A stretch of DNA of 51,551 nucleotides, from NCBI GenBank assembly GCA_902500805.1, contig CABVSA010000020.1, forward strand, positions 1-51,551, in the 5' to 3' direction. Positions 17,560-25,586 of this stretch are shown in pieces. The notes below the pieces were generated by a model, which did no database searches, was not told the DNA's origin, and saw nothing but the letters and a program-made list of their open reading frames with translations. The position numbers and the translations under genes were made by a program. Numbering within the stretch: position 1 is the stretch's first letter; every line of letters starts with the position of its first letter. Source of the DNA: an uncultured Nitrospira sp. GTDB lineage: Bacteria; Nitrospirota; Nitrospiria; Nitrospirales; Nitrospiraceae.

Positions 17560-17748
17560 GGACCACGAACTTCAATTTCCCATGATCTTGTCGGCATGTC
17601 TCCTGCAGAACGTGACACACGCTTGTGCGTCTTATGAACACGGCCATGGAGATACTCTCAGAAAGGCTCGTCGGCCGATACGGAATCGCGTGTTGAAATG
17701 AGTCCGTACTGTGACGAACCGTCCGCTCAACGGAAGGATGGAGTACCG

Positions 17749-17937
17749 ATGCAAGCGATCAAATGCTATTACTTGGATGATGAAAAACAGTGGCTGGGCT
17801 ATCTGCCGAACTTCCCGGACCATTGGGCGCACGGAGAAACGCTTGAGGCCCTTCAAGCCAATCTCTATCGTTTGAACTTTGACCTGACCTTAGTGGAAGC
17901 CCTGCGAAAAGTGTCTGAACTCAGCCTCCCATTATAA
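17749..17937 (+). CDS. HicB-like single-domain protein
   Basis: 62 aa from MQAIKCYYLDDEKQWLGYLP, chosen because GGAAGGATGGAG lies just before this ATG. It is a paralog of the preceding gene (KCYYLDDEKQWLGYLPNFPD...GETLEALQANLYRLNFDLT). It is shorter than usual HicB antitoxins because the C-terminal DNA-binding part is missing. The two genes are 190 bp apart in the same direction. Function unknown. Confidence 0.65.
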   Translation: MQAIKCYYLDDEKQWLGYLPNFPDHWAHGETLEALQANLYRLNFDLTLVEALRKVSELSLPL

Positions 17938-18034
17938 TGGGGGAAAAAGACATCACTCTGACAACCCGAGACCGGCAGCCATCTGCTCTCGACGAGCTCC
18001 CTTCTGGCTCAGTCCTGATCTCTTGATCTCCCTC

Positions 18035-18052
18035 CTGTAACGCAGCTTACAG
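18035..18052. promoter_or_regulatory. CRP-like dyad, site A
   Basis: CTGTAACGCAGCTTACAG: TGTAA-N6-TTACA core (18036-18051). TATCCT at 18074-18079 begins 30.5 bp from the dyad centre, giving a predicted start at 18086 (the ATG) and a site at about -42.5, the class II activator position. Confidence 0.65.
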
Positions 18053-18085
18053 ATTCCCCTGAGGTCAATCGCCTATCCTGCGCAC

Positions 18086-18331
18086 ATGCAACGAGTCGAT
18101 TTCTATCTCCACGACGGTTGTCCATCTCACCCCTCACTCCTCTCACTCGCCAGAGACATTGCGACATTGTATCCGACATGGGCCGTGGCGCTGCATCCGC
18201 TTTCAGAAAATGACTTGGCCACGCTGGATTTGCGAATTCTGCCGACCGTCACAATCAACGGAGTGCGGGTCGCAGCCGGGATGCCGAGTAGAGAGTGGCT
18301 TCTGGAGACCATTCGGATGTGCGATCAATGA
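18086..18331 (+). CDS. Thioredoxin-fold small protein
   Basis: 81 aa with a beta-alpha-beta start (VDFYLHDGCPSHPSLLSLARDI) and the cis-proline strand ILPTVTINGVRVAAGMPSREWLLETI, as in glutaredoxin-like thioredoxin-fold proteins. Only one Cys sits in the active-site loop (CPSH), so any redox chemistry would be monothiol. First gene of an operon; its stop overlaps the next start (ATGA). No ribosome-binding site is seen and the predicted transcription start is at the ATG, so a leaderless transcript is likely. Confidence 0.65.
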   Translation: MQRVDFYLHDGCPSHPSLLSLARDIATLYPTWAVALHPLSENDLATLDLRILPTVTINGVRVAAGMPSREWLLETIRMCDQ

Positions 18332-18774
18332 ATCAGATGGTAGGAGCACTCACAATCAAGCATGCGGAACGGTCCCATTCTGATGCCGAACGCTCGCGAC
18401 ATGTAGCAACACAGACAGTCTTTAGCGAAATTACCGAGACATTGGGGACTACGTTTGTACCAGACTTGTTCGCCACATTGGAGAGAAAACCTGCGTATCT
18501 CGAAGTGGCGTGGGAAGTCTTTAGAGATGAGGTTGGTCTCGATGCCCTTGATGCCCGAACCAAACACATCATTGCACTGGCCGTCACCGCCAATAGAAGC
18601 GGCACATACCTGATCTGCTCACTGCCGCAAGCCTTCCGGCTGAGCCCTCTGGGACCCAAAAGGTACGAGACCATTTTGCCTGTTATTGAGATGCTTGACG
18701 CGTTCACCCGACATCTCTCAGACATGGCAGCGCTTCACACTGAGACGACCGACATCGGGTACGGATTCGCCTGA
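18328..18774 (+). CDS. AhpD-like (carboxymuconolactone decarboxylase fold) protein without CxxC
   Basis: 148 aa from the ATG that overlaps the upstream stop. The helical pattern FVPDLFATLERKPAYLEVAWEVFRDEVGLDALDARTKHIIALAVTA matches AhpD-like proteins. The usual CxYC...H active site is replaced by NRSGTYLICSLPQA, leaving a single Cys and no His, so peroxidase or disulfide chemistry is unlikely. It is co-translated with the thioredoxin-fold gene. It may be a ligand-binding or regulatory derivative of the family. Confidence 0.65.
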   Translation: MNQMVGALTIKHAERSHSDAERSRHVATQTVFSEITETLGTTFVPDLFATLERKPAYLEVAWEVFRDEVGLDALDARTKHIIALAVTANRSGTYLICSLPQAFRLSPLGPKRYETILPVIEMLDAFTRHLSDMAALHTETTDIGYGFA

Positions 18775-18791
18775 CGAACGGGAGATCGCCG

Positions 18792-19784
18792 ATGGGATTC
18801 GCCTCGCCCGTGAACACAACGTGGTGGCGCCGTCTCACCTCTCCACAGTGGCGTTGGGTCTTGCTGCTCGCAGCGGGCGCCGTATTGATCCTCGCCGCTT
18901 GGCTCGGATTCAGAAAGATTCCGACAACCACTTTCGATCTGACACGCCATAGCGTTCCCTTAGACCAGTTTGTCGACGGAGGGCCCGGCAAGGACGGCAT
19001 ACCAGCCATTCTGACTCCGAAGTTCGTTCCAGCTACCGACGCGGCATTTCTCCACGATGACGACCGAGTGCTCGGACTCACAGCCGGTACGGAAGCGAAG
19101 GCGTATCCCGTCAAAATTCTCAATTGGCATGAAATCGTCAACGATACGATCGGCGGGAAGGCTGTCGTCGTCACTTACTGCCCTCTTTGTGGAACAGGCA
19201 TGGCCTTTGAGGCTGAGGTTCAGGGGAAAAGACATACGTTCGGCGTCTCCGGCCTGCTCTACCAAAGCGATCTGCTCATGTACGACCATCAGACGGAGAG
19301 CCTCTGGTCGCAAGTCGGCATGCATGCCGTTTCCGGCTCATTGACGGGGGAGAAACTGACGCCGATGTCCTTGGAGCATACCATCTGGAGAGACTGGCGC
19401 ACCGCGCATCCCTCCACCGGCGTCCTTTCGACCAGAACCGGATCGTTCCGCAACTACGATCGCGATCCCTATGAGGGATATCGTGACAGCGCCGAACTGT
19501 TTTTCGACACGACCCATGTCGATTCGCGCTACCACCCCAAGGAATGGGTGGTCGGTATCGACATCCAGGGCGTCACCAAAGCGTATCCCTTTACGGAACT
19601 GAAGAAAGTGTCGTCACCCGTGACCGATCAGGTGAACGGGCAGCGCGTGACCGTACGCTTTAACGCGACGACCCGCAGCGCCTCGGTGATCGATGAACCA
19701 GGGCAACAGATCCCCTCCGTGACGGCCTTCTGGTTCGCCTGGTATGCGTTCCATCCGGACACACAGGTGTTCAAAGCGCCTTGA
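18792..19784 (+). CDS. DUF3179 domain-containing protein
   Basis: 330 aa. An N-terminal membrane anchor (VLLLAAGAVLILAAWLGF, about residues 23-40) precedes an extracytoplasmic domain. Family signatures: DGIPAILTPKFV, RVLGLTAGTEAKAYPVKILNWHEIVND, VVVTYCPLCGTGMAFE (Cys pair), FGVSGLLYQSDLLMYDHQT, ESLWSQ and the late AYPFTEL. The function of DUF3179 proteins is not established; the CPLCG pair suggests metal or redox binding. SD GGGAG before the ATG. It belongs to the operon that starts at 18086. Confidence 0.85.
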   Translation: MGFASPVNTTWWRRLTSPQWRWVLLLAAGAVLILAAWLGFRKIPTTTFDLTRHSVPLDQFVDGGPGKDGIPAILTPKFVPATDAAFLHDDDRVLGLTAGTEAKAYPVKILNWHEIVNDTIGGKAVVVTYCPLCGTGMAFEAEVQGKRHTFGVSGLLYQSDLLMYDHQTESLWSQVGMHAVSGSLTGEKLTPMSLEHTIWRDWRTAHPSTGVLSTRTGSFRNYDRDPYEGYRDSAELFFDTTHVDSRYHPKEWVVGIDIQGVTKAYPFTELKKVSSPVTDQVNGQRVTVRFNATTRSASVIDEPGQQIPSVTAFWFAWYAFHPDTQVFKAP

Positions 19785-19898
19785 TCGCAGGAATGGATGC
19801 CGCACGACGGCACTCAGATTCTTGTTGACAAAATTCCTCCTGACTTGCGGTACATCCATTCGTCTCAGCGTGATCCTCTTGATGGAACAGGAAACCAC

Positions 19899-20675
19899 AT
19901 GGCGGCTCGACCAACCCACTGGCTGAAACTCGGAACATTGTTCGCCCTTTTCGCAGGAGCCTACGCAGCGACAGTCTGGATCGACCTAGGACAATTGCTC
20001 GGACCTGAGCACGTGGCCCACCAGCTACGCGCAGCCGGACCCTACGGACCGATTCTGTTCATACTCCTCATGGCTACGGCGGTGGTGATCAGCCCCATTC
20101 CCAGCCTTCCACTCGATTTGGCGGCCGGGGCGACATTCGGCGTGACCTTGGGAACGGTGTATGCCGTCATCGGTGCGGAGATCGGCGCTATTCTCAGCTT
20201 TCTGATCGGGCGGTCATTAGGACGCGAGGCACTCACCAGGCTTCTCCGAATCGATATCGCATTTTGCGAACGCTGTTCGGACCGACACCTCGCGCTCTTT
20301 GTTTTCCTCTCTCGACTCCTTCCCATTTTTTCATTCGACCTAGTGAGCTATGGTGCCGGACTGACCAACATGACTCTGCGCGCCTTCGCGATGGCAACAT
20401 TGCTGGGAATGATCGGCCCAACGTTTCTCTTGACCTATGCAGGCGAGCAAGTGCGTTCAGGGGAGTGGCTGTTGATCTTGCTGGGGCTTATCATGGTGGC
20501 CGTGCTCCTCCTCGTCCCAAAGCTGGTCCTCCGATATCCTACCGCTCGTTGGGTCCGCCTCCTGCGCGGTGATATGCCGGTCGCGTCACCTCTCCATGTT
20601 TCTCCCAGTCAGCCGGCAACGGCTGATCCAGACAGGGCATCACGGTGCGACTCCTGCGGGGGACCATTCACCTAA
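19899..20675 (+). CDS. TVP38/TMEM64 (VTT/DedA-like) membrane protein
   Basis: 258 aa from the ATG giving MAARPTHWLKLG (SD AGGA; the frame is open up to 19797). Six or so membrane segments with the VTT signatures: the ISPIPSLPLDLAAGATFGVTLGT motif, GAEIGAILSFLIGRSLGREAL, FVFLSRLLPIFSFDLVSYGAGLTNMTLRAF and IGPTFLLTYAGE. VTT proteins are linked to lipid scrambling or transport. The extreme C-terminus carries an unusual CDSCGGPFT tail. Last gene of the 18086 operon; a second paralog follows at 23126. Confidence 0.85.
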   Translation: MAARPTHWLKLGTLFALFAGAYAATVWIDLGQLLGPEHVAHQLRAAGPYGPILFILLMATAVVISPIPSLPLDLAAGATFGVTLGTVYAVIGAEIGAILSFLIGRSLGREALTRLLRIDIAFCERCSDRHLALFVFLSRLLPIFSFDLVSYGAGLTNMTLRAFAMATLLGMIGPTFLLTYAGEQVRSGEWLLILLGLIMVAVLLLVPKLVLRYPTARWVRLLRGDMPVASPLHVSPSQPATADPDRASRCDSCGGPFT

Positions 20676-21139
20676 GTCGCGATTCCCTGCTCTGCACCGC
20701 TGCCTCCGATGGCCATCGAATCGGCAAATCATTCTGCCGGCCTCCTCGATACACACACAGAACTCTTCCATTGGTGGAGCCCCACGGCTTAATCCATTCT
20801 CCGTAGCAGACCACTGCGGAGGACGGGCAGCCGTGGTCCCTTTGTGTCTTCGTCGGAACCCGATGAAGCGTGTCGTCCTTGCCTACTCCGCCGAAGCAGC
20901 TATTTCAGGCTGCGAAGGCTGGGCGCCAAGGCTTCGGCACGCCGCCCATAGGCTCAGGACGACGGGTCGGACGACACCCTTTGCGCATTCCTCCACAGCT
21001 TCACAGCTATGGCTTCCTGCGTAGGTGGGTGCAATCTTGTGGTTGTTGTGAGGTGGCTTACAACGGTAACGTGAAAAAGCTGGTAAAAGGATGATTAACC
21101 GGAAACATCCCGACCACCCGACACAATAATGGAGGGGTT
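20676..21139. other. Intergenic region with CRP-like site
   Basis: No convincing gene; the short frames at 20870-21094 and elsewhere lack ribosome-binding sites and known motifs. The right end carries CRP-like site F and the leader of the DUF2934 gene. Confidence 0.5.
21047..21062. promoter_or_regulatory. CRP-like dyad, site F
   Basis: TGTGAGGTGGCTTACA: TGTGA-N6-TTACA. The best -10-like match at the class II spacing is the weak TAAAAG at 21084. The next gene on the plus strand is the DUF2934 gene at 21140. Confidence 0.5.
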
Positions 21140-21319
21140 ATGGGCAAAGAACACAAAACGACCAACAAAGGAAACTCGTCCGAGACAAACCGTGAGCCGA
21201 CTCAAGAAGAAATCCGCGCTCTCGCCTATCAGCTCTTCTGTGAGTGTGGATGCACCCATGGGCACGACGTCGAGCATTGGCTGGAGGCAGAACGGCAGGC
21301 GCATTCACGGCATAAATAA
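21140..21319 (+). CDS. DUF2934 small protein
   Basis: 59 aa. The hydrophilic N-terminus is followed by EEIRALAYQLFCECGC, THGHDVEHWLEAERQ: the compact DUF2934 module (I-R-x-A-Y-x-[IL]-[WF]-x4-G-x3-G-x-D-x2-HW-x2-AE). A strong SD (GGAGGGG) lies 2-3 bases before the ATG. The frame ends with TAA at 21317-21319. Two Cys in the middle (CECGC gives three) are unusual for the family and could bind metal. Role unknown; such proteins are abundant in stress-related loci. It is preceded by CRP-like site F. Confidence 0.85.
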   Translation: MGKEHKTTNKGNSSETNREPTQEEIRALAYQLFCECGCTHGHDVEHWLEAERQAHSRHK

Positions 21320-21378
21320 CTGGACAAGCCAGCCCACTGGGCTCGAGGCATCCACATACACGCCTGATGGGGACCTGG

Positions 21379-22080
21379 CTAACTCAGCAAATTTGAAAGC
21401 TTCTGCTCATCGAGGATCGTGATGGTACGGCCGTCCATCTGAATGAGCTCCTGATCCCGAAACTGTCCGATGATAGTGCTGACGGTCTCGCGACTGCACC
21501 CGATGAGGTTGGCCATTTCCTGGTGGGTCAACTTGGCTCTGAGGCGAATCCCCTGCTTGTCGGTCACGCCGTCGGTCTTCCGCAGCTCCAACAGGAGATG
21601 GGCCAAGCGCGCCGGCACATCGCGAAAGACGAGATCTTCGACACGGCTCTGGATTTTCCTCAACCGGAGGCCGATGAGCTTGGTGAGCTTCACTGTCACG
21701 TTGGGATGCATCGCGAGGTACTGATCGAAGTCTTTTCGTGGGATCACGCAGATGAGCGTATCATCGAGGGTTTCAGCGGACGTCGAGCGAGGTACATCTT
21801 CCAGTGTCTCCAACTCACCGAAAACTTCTCCCGGCTCTAGAATGTCAAAGGTGACTTCTTTGCCGTTGGCTGCCGTGTTGGAAATTTTGACACGCCCTTT
21901 TTTCAGTAGATAGACGTTGCTGCTGGGATCACCGGAAAGATAGAGGGGCTGCCGTTTCTTGACCTCCTCCATCCGGGTAATCTTCTCCATTTCCTGCATC
22001 TCAGATGAAGAGATCCCCTCGAACAATCGAATATGTTTCAGAAACCACAATTTATTTGAAGCGGTTTGTGGGCTATCCAT
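21379..22080 (-). CDS. CRP/FNR-family transcription regulator
   Basis: 233 aa from MDSPQTASNK; the frame is open to 22182. The N-terminal cyclic-nucleotide-binding-like beta-roll (YLSGDPSSNVYLLKKGRVKI, LEPGEVFGELETLEDVPRSTSAETL) lacks the N-terminal Cys cluster of FNR. The C-terminal winged helix (185-210) reads HQEMANLIGCSRETVSTIIG; Arg197 and Glu198 fall where CRP's Arg180 and Glu181 contact GTGA. It should therefore bind TGTGA-like dyads, which occur repeatedly at 18-47 kb, including one upstream of its own gene (site B). The effector ligand is unknown. Confidence 0.92.
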   Translation of the reverse strand: MDSPQTASNKLWFLKHIRLFEGISSSEMQEMEKITRMEEVKKRQPLYLSGDPSSNVYLLKKGRVKISNTAANGKEVTFDILEPGEVFGELETLEDVPRSTSAETLDDTLICVIPRKDFDQYLAMHPNVTVKLTKLIGLRLRKIQSRVEDLVFRDVPARLAHLLLELRKTDGVTDKQGIRLRAKLTHQEMANLIGCSRETVSTIIGQFRDQELIQMDGRTITILDEQKLSNLLS

Positions 22081-22255
22081 AGTGCCAACTCTCGAAACGA
22101 GCTCGAAGATTACTCGGGAATCCGGCCTAAGGCAAGAGGGTCCCCTATCGAATCGTGTCGCGAAGATCACAATGAGCGTCACGACGCGACCCTTGTCCCA
22201 CCTCGTCTTTCCTAACCAAACAGCACCACTTTATCTCCTGGAAAAGACAACCGAT

Positions 22256-22273
22256 TTGTAAGGCAGCTTACGG
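22256..22273. promoter_or_regulatory. CRP-like dyad, site B (between divergent genes)
   Basis: TTGTAAGGCAGCTTACGG: TGTAA-N6-TTACG core. It lies between the regulator gene (minus, start 22080) and the plus gene at 22328. On the minus strand GATAAA (22235-22230) is at class II spacing, so autoactivation of the regulator is possible; on the plus strand only a weak GACACT is present. Confidence 0.55.
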
Positions 22274-22327
22274 TACGGATAGGCTGCAGTGGGAGACACT
22301 GGGTGACTCTCGGAGGAGCCGTCATAG

Positions 22328-22879
22328 ATGAGAACCATGACGCGGCAGCTCACCATCGGACTGTTGGCCTTGGCTGGAATCAGTCTACTTGGCGCCGGGG
22401 TGGTAGAGCCGCCGAAACCGGACTCGCCGCAGAGAGGCGGTATGACTATCCGTTCACTCCAGACCATTCTTGAAGAGACCGTGCAGAACCTCGAGGGAAA
22501 CAATGGCCAGTGGCGATTCACATTCGCTGGAGTGGAGATGGCGCTGCTCACCAATGTCGCGCATGATCGTCTCCGAATCGTCTCGCCGATCCTGCCGGAA
22601 ACTGAGGTCACGGATTTGCAACGCACTCAGATGCTGGAGGCTAATTTCCACACCACGTTGGACGCCCGATACGCAACGAGTCAGGGAGTGGTCTATGCAG
22701 CCTACATTCATCCGTTATCTCCTCTCAAGCGGGCCGAGGTTCACTCGGCCCTCCGCCAAGTCGCCGAACTCGTCAAAACATTCGGAACCATATATTCCAG
22801 CGGCAGTCTTTCCTTCGGCTCACCGCAGCCTCCCGCCGATCCAGAGCCGCGCCAACAAGAAAAGAAGTCTTACGACTAG
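22328..22879 (+). CDS. Exported protein with YbjN/secretion-chaperone-like fold
   Basis: 183 aa. Signal peptide MRTMTRQLTIGLLALAGISLLGAGV, then a proline linker, then an alpha-beta domain: TIRSLQTILEETVQNLEGNNG, WRFTFAGVEMALLTNVAHDRLRIV, MLEANFHTTLDARYATSQGVVYAAYIHPLSPL, RAEVHSALRQVAELVKTFG. The order and the ARY.....VVYAAYIHPL strand resemble the YbjN/type III chaperone-like fold. The role is unknown; it is probably periplasmic. SD GGAGGA precedes the ATG at 22328. Divergent from the CRP-like regulator. Confidence 0.65.
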   Translation: MRTMTRQLTIGLLALAGISLLGAGVVEPPKPDSPQRGGMTIRSLQTILEETVQNLEGNNGQWRFTFAGVEMALLTNVAHDRLRIVSPILPETEVTDLQRTQMLEANFHTTLDARYATSQGVVYAAYIHPLSPLKRAEVHSALRQVAELVKTFGTIYSSGSLSFGSPQPPADPEPRQQEKKSYD

Positions 22880-22989
22880 CCCACAACCCTAGGTTTCAAG
22901 CTCTTCACCACATACGTGAACGGGTGGCATGCTTCCCGCAGTCCGCCAGGTGAGAGACCGTGTTCGGTAACTTTGCCTTTGGTGAACAT

Positions 22990-23005
22990 TGTGAATTGGC
23001 TCACA
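22990..23005. promoter_or_regulatory. CRP-like dyad, site G
   Basis: TGTGAATTGGCTCACA: a textbook TGTGA-N6-TCACA CRP dyad. TATCCT at 23027-23032 gives a predicted start at 23039 and a site at -41.5. It drives the operon 23126-26354. Confidence 0.7.
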
Positions 23006-23125
23006 GAATCCGGCCGACCGCTGAGATATCCTGGGGTCATGTCGAACGGAGATGTTTCCAACGTACCTGACGCGCGGCCCAATCTCCGCTTGGTTTCACG
23101 CCGCGACACGAAGGGAGTCAAGTTG

Positions 23126-23902
23126 ATGGGAACACAGTATGCAGACAGACATCGAGATGACGAGACCCGTCCGATCCCTCCCTTGCCTCAGGGCGTAGTA
23201 CCTGCTACCTCCACGAAAATACATCCTTCAGGCAAGGTCATCATCGCACTTGTGATCGGACTAGCGATCGGGGCCTTCTTCTATTTTGATCTGGGCCGGT
23301 TCTTATCGCTGGACGCCTTGAAAGAGAATCGAGATCATCTTTTGGCGTTCACCGACGCCAACTATCTCGCCGCGATCGGCATCTTCATTGTCTCCTATGC
23401 GATCGTCACCGGCTTGTCGTTGCCGGGTGCGGTCATTCTCACGCTCGCCGGTGGGTTCGTCTTCGGTGCCGTCCTTGGCACGGTGTTCGTGAACCTCGGG
23501 GCAACGACCGGAGCCACCCTGGCGTTTCTCACCGCGCGATATTTGTTGCGGGACACCATGGAGCAAAAGTTCGGGAAATCGTTGAGACCGTTCCAAGAAG
23601 GTTTCGCCAAGAATGCGTTCAGCTACCTGCTGACCCTTCGACTGATTCCGTTGTTTCCGTTCTTCGTGGTCAACCTGGTCTCCGGCCTGACCCGCGTGAG
23701 CGCGGGAACGTATGTCGGAGCCACGGCCCTCGGCATCATTCCAGGGTCATTCGTGTACGCCTATGCGGGACGCCAACTCGGCACCATCAATTCCCTGAAA
23801 GAAGTCGCGTCGCCGAACGTGATCGGAGCCTTCGTGTTGTTGGGCCTCCTCGCTCTGGTGCCGATCGTCTATAAGAAATTCGCCGCCAAACCGGTGTCAT
23901 GA
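23126..23902 (+). CDS. TVP38/TMEM64 (VTT) membrane protein
   Basis: 258 aa from the ATG with SD GAAGGGAG; an upstream ATG at 23039 coincides with the predicted transcription start and would add 29 residues. Membrane segments include VIIALVIGLAIGAFFYF, AIGIFIVSYAIVTGLSLPGAVILTLAGGFVFGAVLGT (VTT motif), NLGATTGATLAFLTARYLL, FSYLLTLRLIPLFPFFVVNLVSGLTRVSAGTYVGATALGIIPGSFVYAYAG. In many bacteria a VTT gene directly precedes a mercuric-reductase-like flavoprotein, as it does here, 42 bp before the next gene. Confidence 0.88.
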   Translation: MGTQYADRHRDDETRPIPPLPQGVVPATSTKIHPSGKVIIALVIGLAIGAFFYFDLGRFLSLDALKENRDHLLAFTDANYLAAIGIFIVSYAIVTGLSLPGAVILTLAGGFVFGAVLGTVFVNLGATTGATLAFLTARYLLRDTMEQKFGKSLRPFQEGFAKNAFSYLLTLRLIPLFPFFVVNLVSGLTRVSAGTYVGATALGIIPGSFVYAYAGRQLGTINSLKEVASPNVIGAFVLLGLLALVPIVYKKFAAKPVS

Positions 23903-23944
23903 CTACGTCAACGTTCGACGACATGCGATGAAGGAGGTCGCGCT

Positions 23945-25531
23945 ATGCACACGGAACCCAAACCAAGGATCGTGGAAATGACCGAACATCATCAAGCGCT
24001 GGTCCTGCCGAACGACGTCTACAATCAACAACTCGTCGCCAATGTGCATCCTCCCGGTTGGGTCAACCCTGAGCCTGCCGGTCGCTACAACATGGTGGTG
24101 ATTGGAGCCGGCACAGCTGGACTCATCACGGCGGTCGTTGCGGCAAGCCTGGGGGCCAAAGTCGCGTTGATTGAAAGGCATCTGATGGGAGGAGACTGCC
24201 TGAATGTGGGATGTGTGCCGTCGAAAGGCGTGATCCGAGCCGCCAGGGCCTGGGCCGACCTCCGGAAAGCAGCGGAATTCGGTCTTCATATACCAGCCGG
24301 CGTGAAATATGACTTCGGCGCCGTCATGGCGCGCATGAGGAAGTTACGCGCGCGGATCAGTCACAACGATTCCGCTCATCGATATGCCAAATTGGGCGTG
24401 GACATCTACATCGGCAGCGGCCGTTTCGTCGGAGACGATCGCATCCACATCGAGGGATCCTCCGGCGATCGCACCTTGACCTTTGCGAAAGCGGCGATCT
24501 GTACCGGCGCGCGGGCCTCGATCCCCTCGACACCCGGATTGATCGAAGCCGGGTACCTCACCAACGAAACAGTGTTTTCCTTGACGGAACTGCCTCAGCG
24601 CATCGGGGTCATCGGAGCCGGTGCCATCGGATGTGAACTGGCGCAGTCCTTCGCTAGGTTTGGGAGCCAGGTCTACCTCGTCGAAGCGGCGCACGGCATC
24701 ATGCCGAACGAGGACCGTGACGCAGCGGACATTGTCGAGCAACAGATGGTGCGCGATGGGGTGAAGGTGCTGTGCTGTGGGAAACACTTGCAAGTCGAGA
24801 AGGCCGAAGAAGGCAAGCGCCTAACGGTCGGGTCGCACGGCGGTCAGTACGATGTGACGGTGGATGAACTCCTGGTCGCAGTTGGGCGAGCCCCGAATGT
24901 GGAAGGAATCGGGCTGGAGGCGGCAGGAGTCGCGTATGACAAGCAGGGCATCACGGTGACCCCCCGATTGCAGACGACCAACCCCAACATTTTCGCGGCG
25001 GGCGACGTCTGCTCACGCTATAAATTTACCCACGCGGCCGATGCCATGGCCCAAATCGTCATCCAGAACGCGTTATTTCCACACCCCTTTGGCCTCGGCT
25101 ATGCCGGCATTGACTCGTTGATCATGCCCTGGTGCACATTTACCGAGCCGGAAGTCGCCCATGTCGGGATGTACGAGCGGGATGCCGAGGAGAAAGGAAT
25201 CGAGGTCGAAACCTATACGTACAAGCTGGACGAGGTCGATCGAGCGATCCTGGACGGAGAAGATGCAGGCTTTGCGCGGGTTCACATCAAAAAGGGGACC
25301 GATACGATCCTCGGTGCCACGATCGTAGCCAGCCATGCCGGCGACATGATCAGCGAATTCTCCGTCGCCATGAAGGCAGGAGCCGGGGCCAAGACGATCG
25401 CGGCGACCATCCATCCCTATCCCACGCAAGCTGCAGTGAACAAGAAGGTGGTGAACCTCTGGCGCAAGGCGCACTTCACACAACGAACCAAGAATCTGCT
25501 GATCAAACTGTTTGCCTGGATGCGCCGATAG
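23945..25531 (+). CDS. FAD-dependent disulfide reductase, mercuric-reductase-like
   Basis: 528 aa with about 45 extra N-terminal residues. FAD-binding motif NMVVIGAGTAGLITAVVAASLGAKVALIE; redox motif GGDCLNVGCVPSKG; NAD(P) motif IGVIGAGAIGCELAQSFARFG; second FAD motif NIFAAGDVC; C-terminal TIHPYPTQAA with the catalytic His. It lacks MerA's N-terminal metal-binding domain and the C-terminal Cys pair, so mercury is an unlikely substrate; the natural disulfide substrate is unknown. SD GAAGGAGG. Middle gene of the VTT-reductase-DUF3047 operon. Confidence 0.9.
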   Translation: MHTEPKPRIVEMTEHHQALVLPNDVYNQQLVANVHPPGWVNPEPAGRYNMVVIGAGTAGLITAVVAASLGAKVALIERHLMGGDCLNVGCVPSKGVIRAARAWADLRKAAEFGLHIPAGVKYDFGAVMARMRKLRARISHNDSAHRYAKLGVDIYIGSGRFVGDDRIHIEGSSGDRTLTFAKAAICTGARASIPSTPGLIEAGYLTNETVFSLTELPQRIGVIGAGAIGCELAQSFARFGSQVYLVEAAHGIMPNEDRDAADIVEQQMVRDGVKVLCCGKHLQVEKAEEGKRLTVGSHGGQYDVTVDELLVAVGRAPNVEGIGLEAAGVAYDKQGITVTPRLQTTNPNIFAAGDVCSRYKFTHAADAMAQIVIQNALFPHPFGLGYAGIDSLIMPWCTFTEPEVAHVGMYERDAEEKGIEVETYTYKLDEVDRAILDGEDAGFARVHIKKGTDTILGATIVASHAGDMISEFSVAMKAGAGAKTIAATIHPYPTQAAVNKKVVNLWRKAHFTQRTKNLLIKLFAWMRR

Positions 25532-25586
25532 AGGCCGCATCATGAACAACGATGTTTCACGTCTTTACCTGAAAAGGATTGAGCCC

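Noticed and set aside
17227..17937. HicAB toxin-antitoxin module
   Set aside because: No HicA-like toxin gene and no DNA-binding domain in either protein.
20870..21094. Plus-strand 74-aa frame before the DUF2934 gene
   Set aside because: No ribosome-binding site or motif; it overlaps CRP-like site F and its promoter region.
21379..22080. FNR-type oxygen sensor
   Set aside because: No N-terminal Cys cluster for an iron-sulfur centre, and the recognition helix matches CRP (RETV), not FNR.
23945..25531. True mercuric reductase MerA
   Set aside because: It lacks the N-terminal metal-binding domain and the C-terminal Cys pair, and no mer genes are near.
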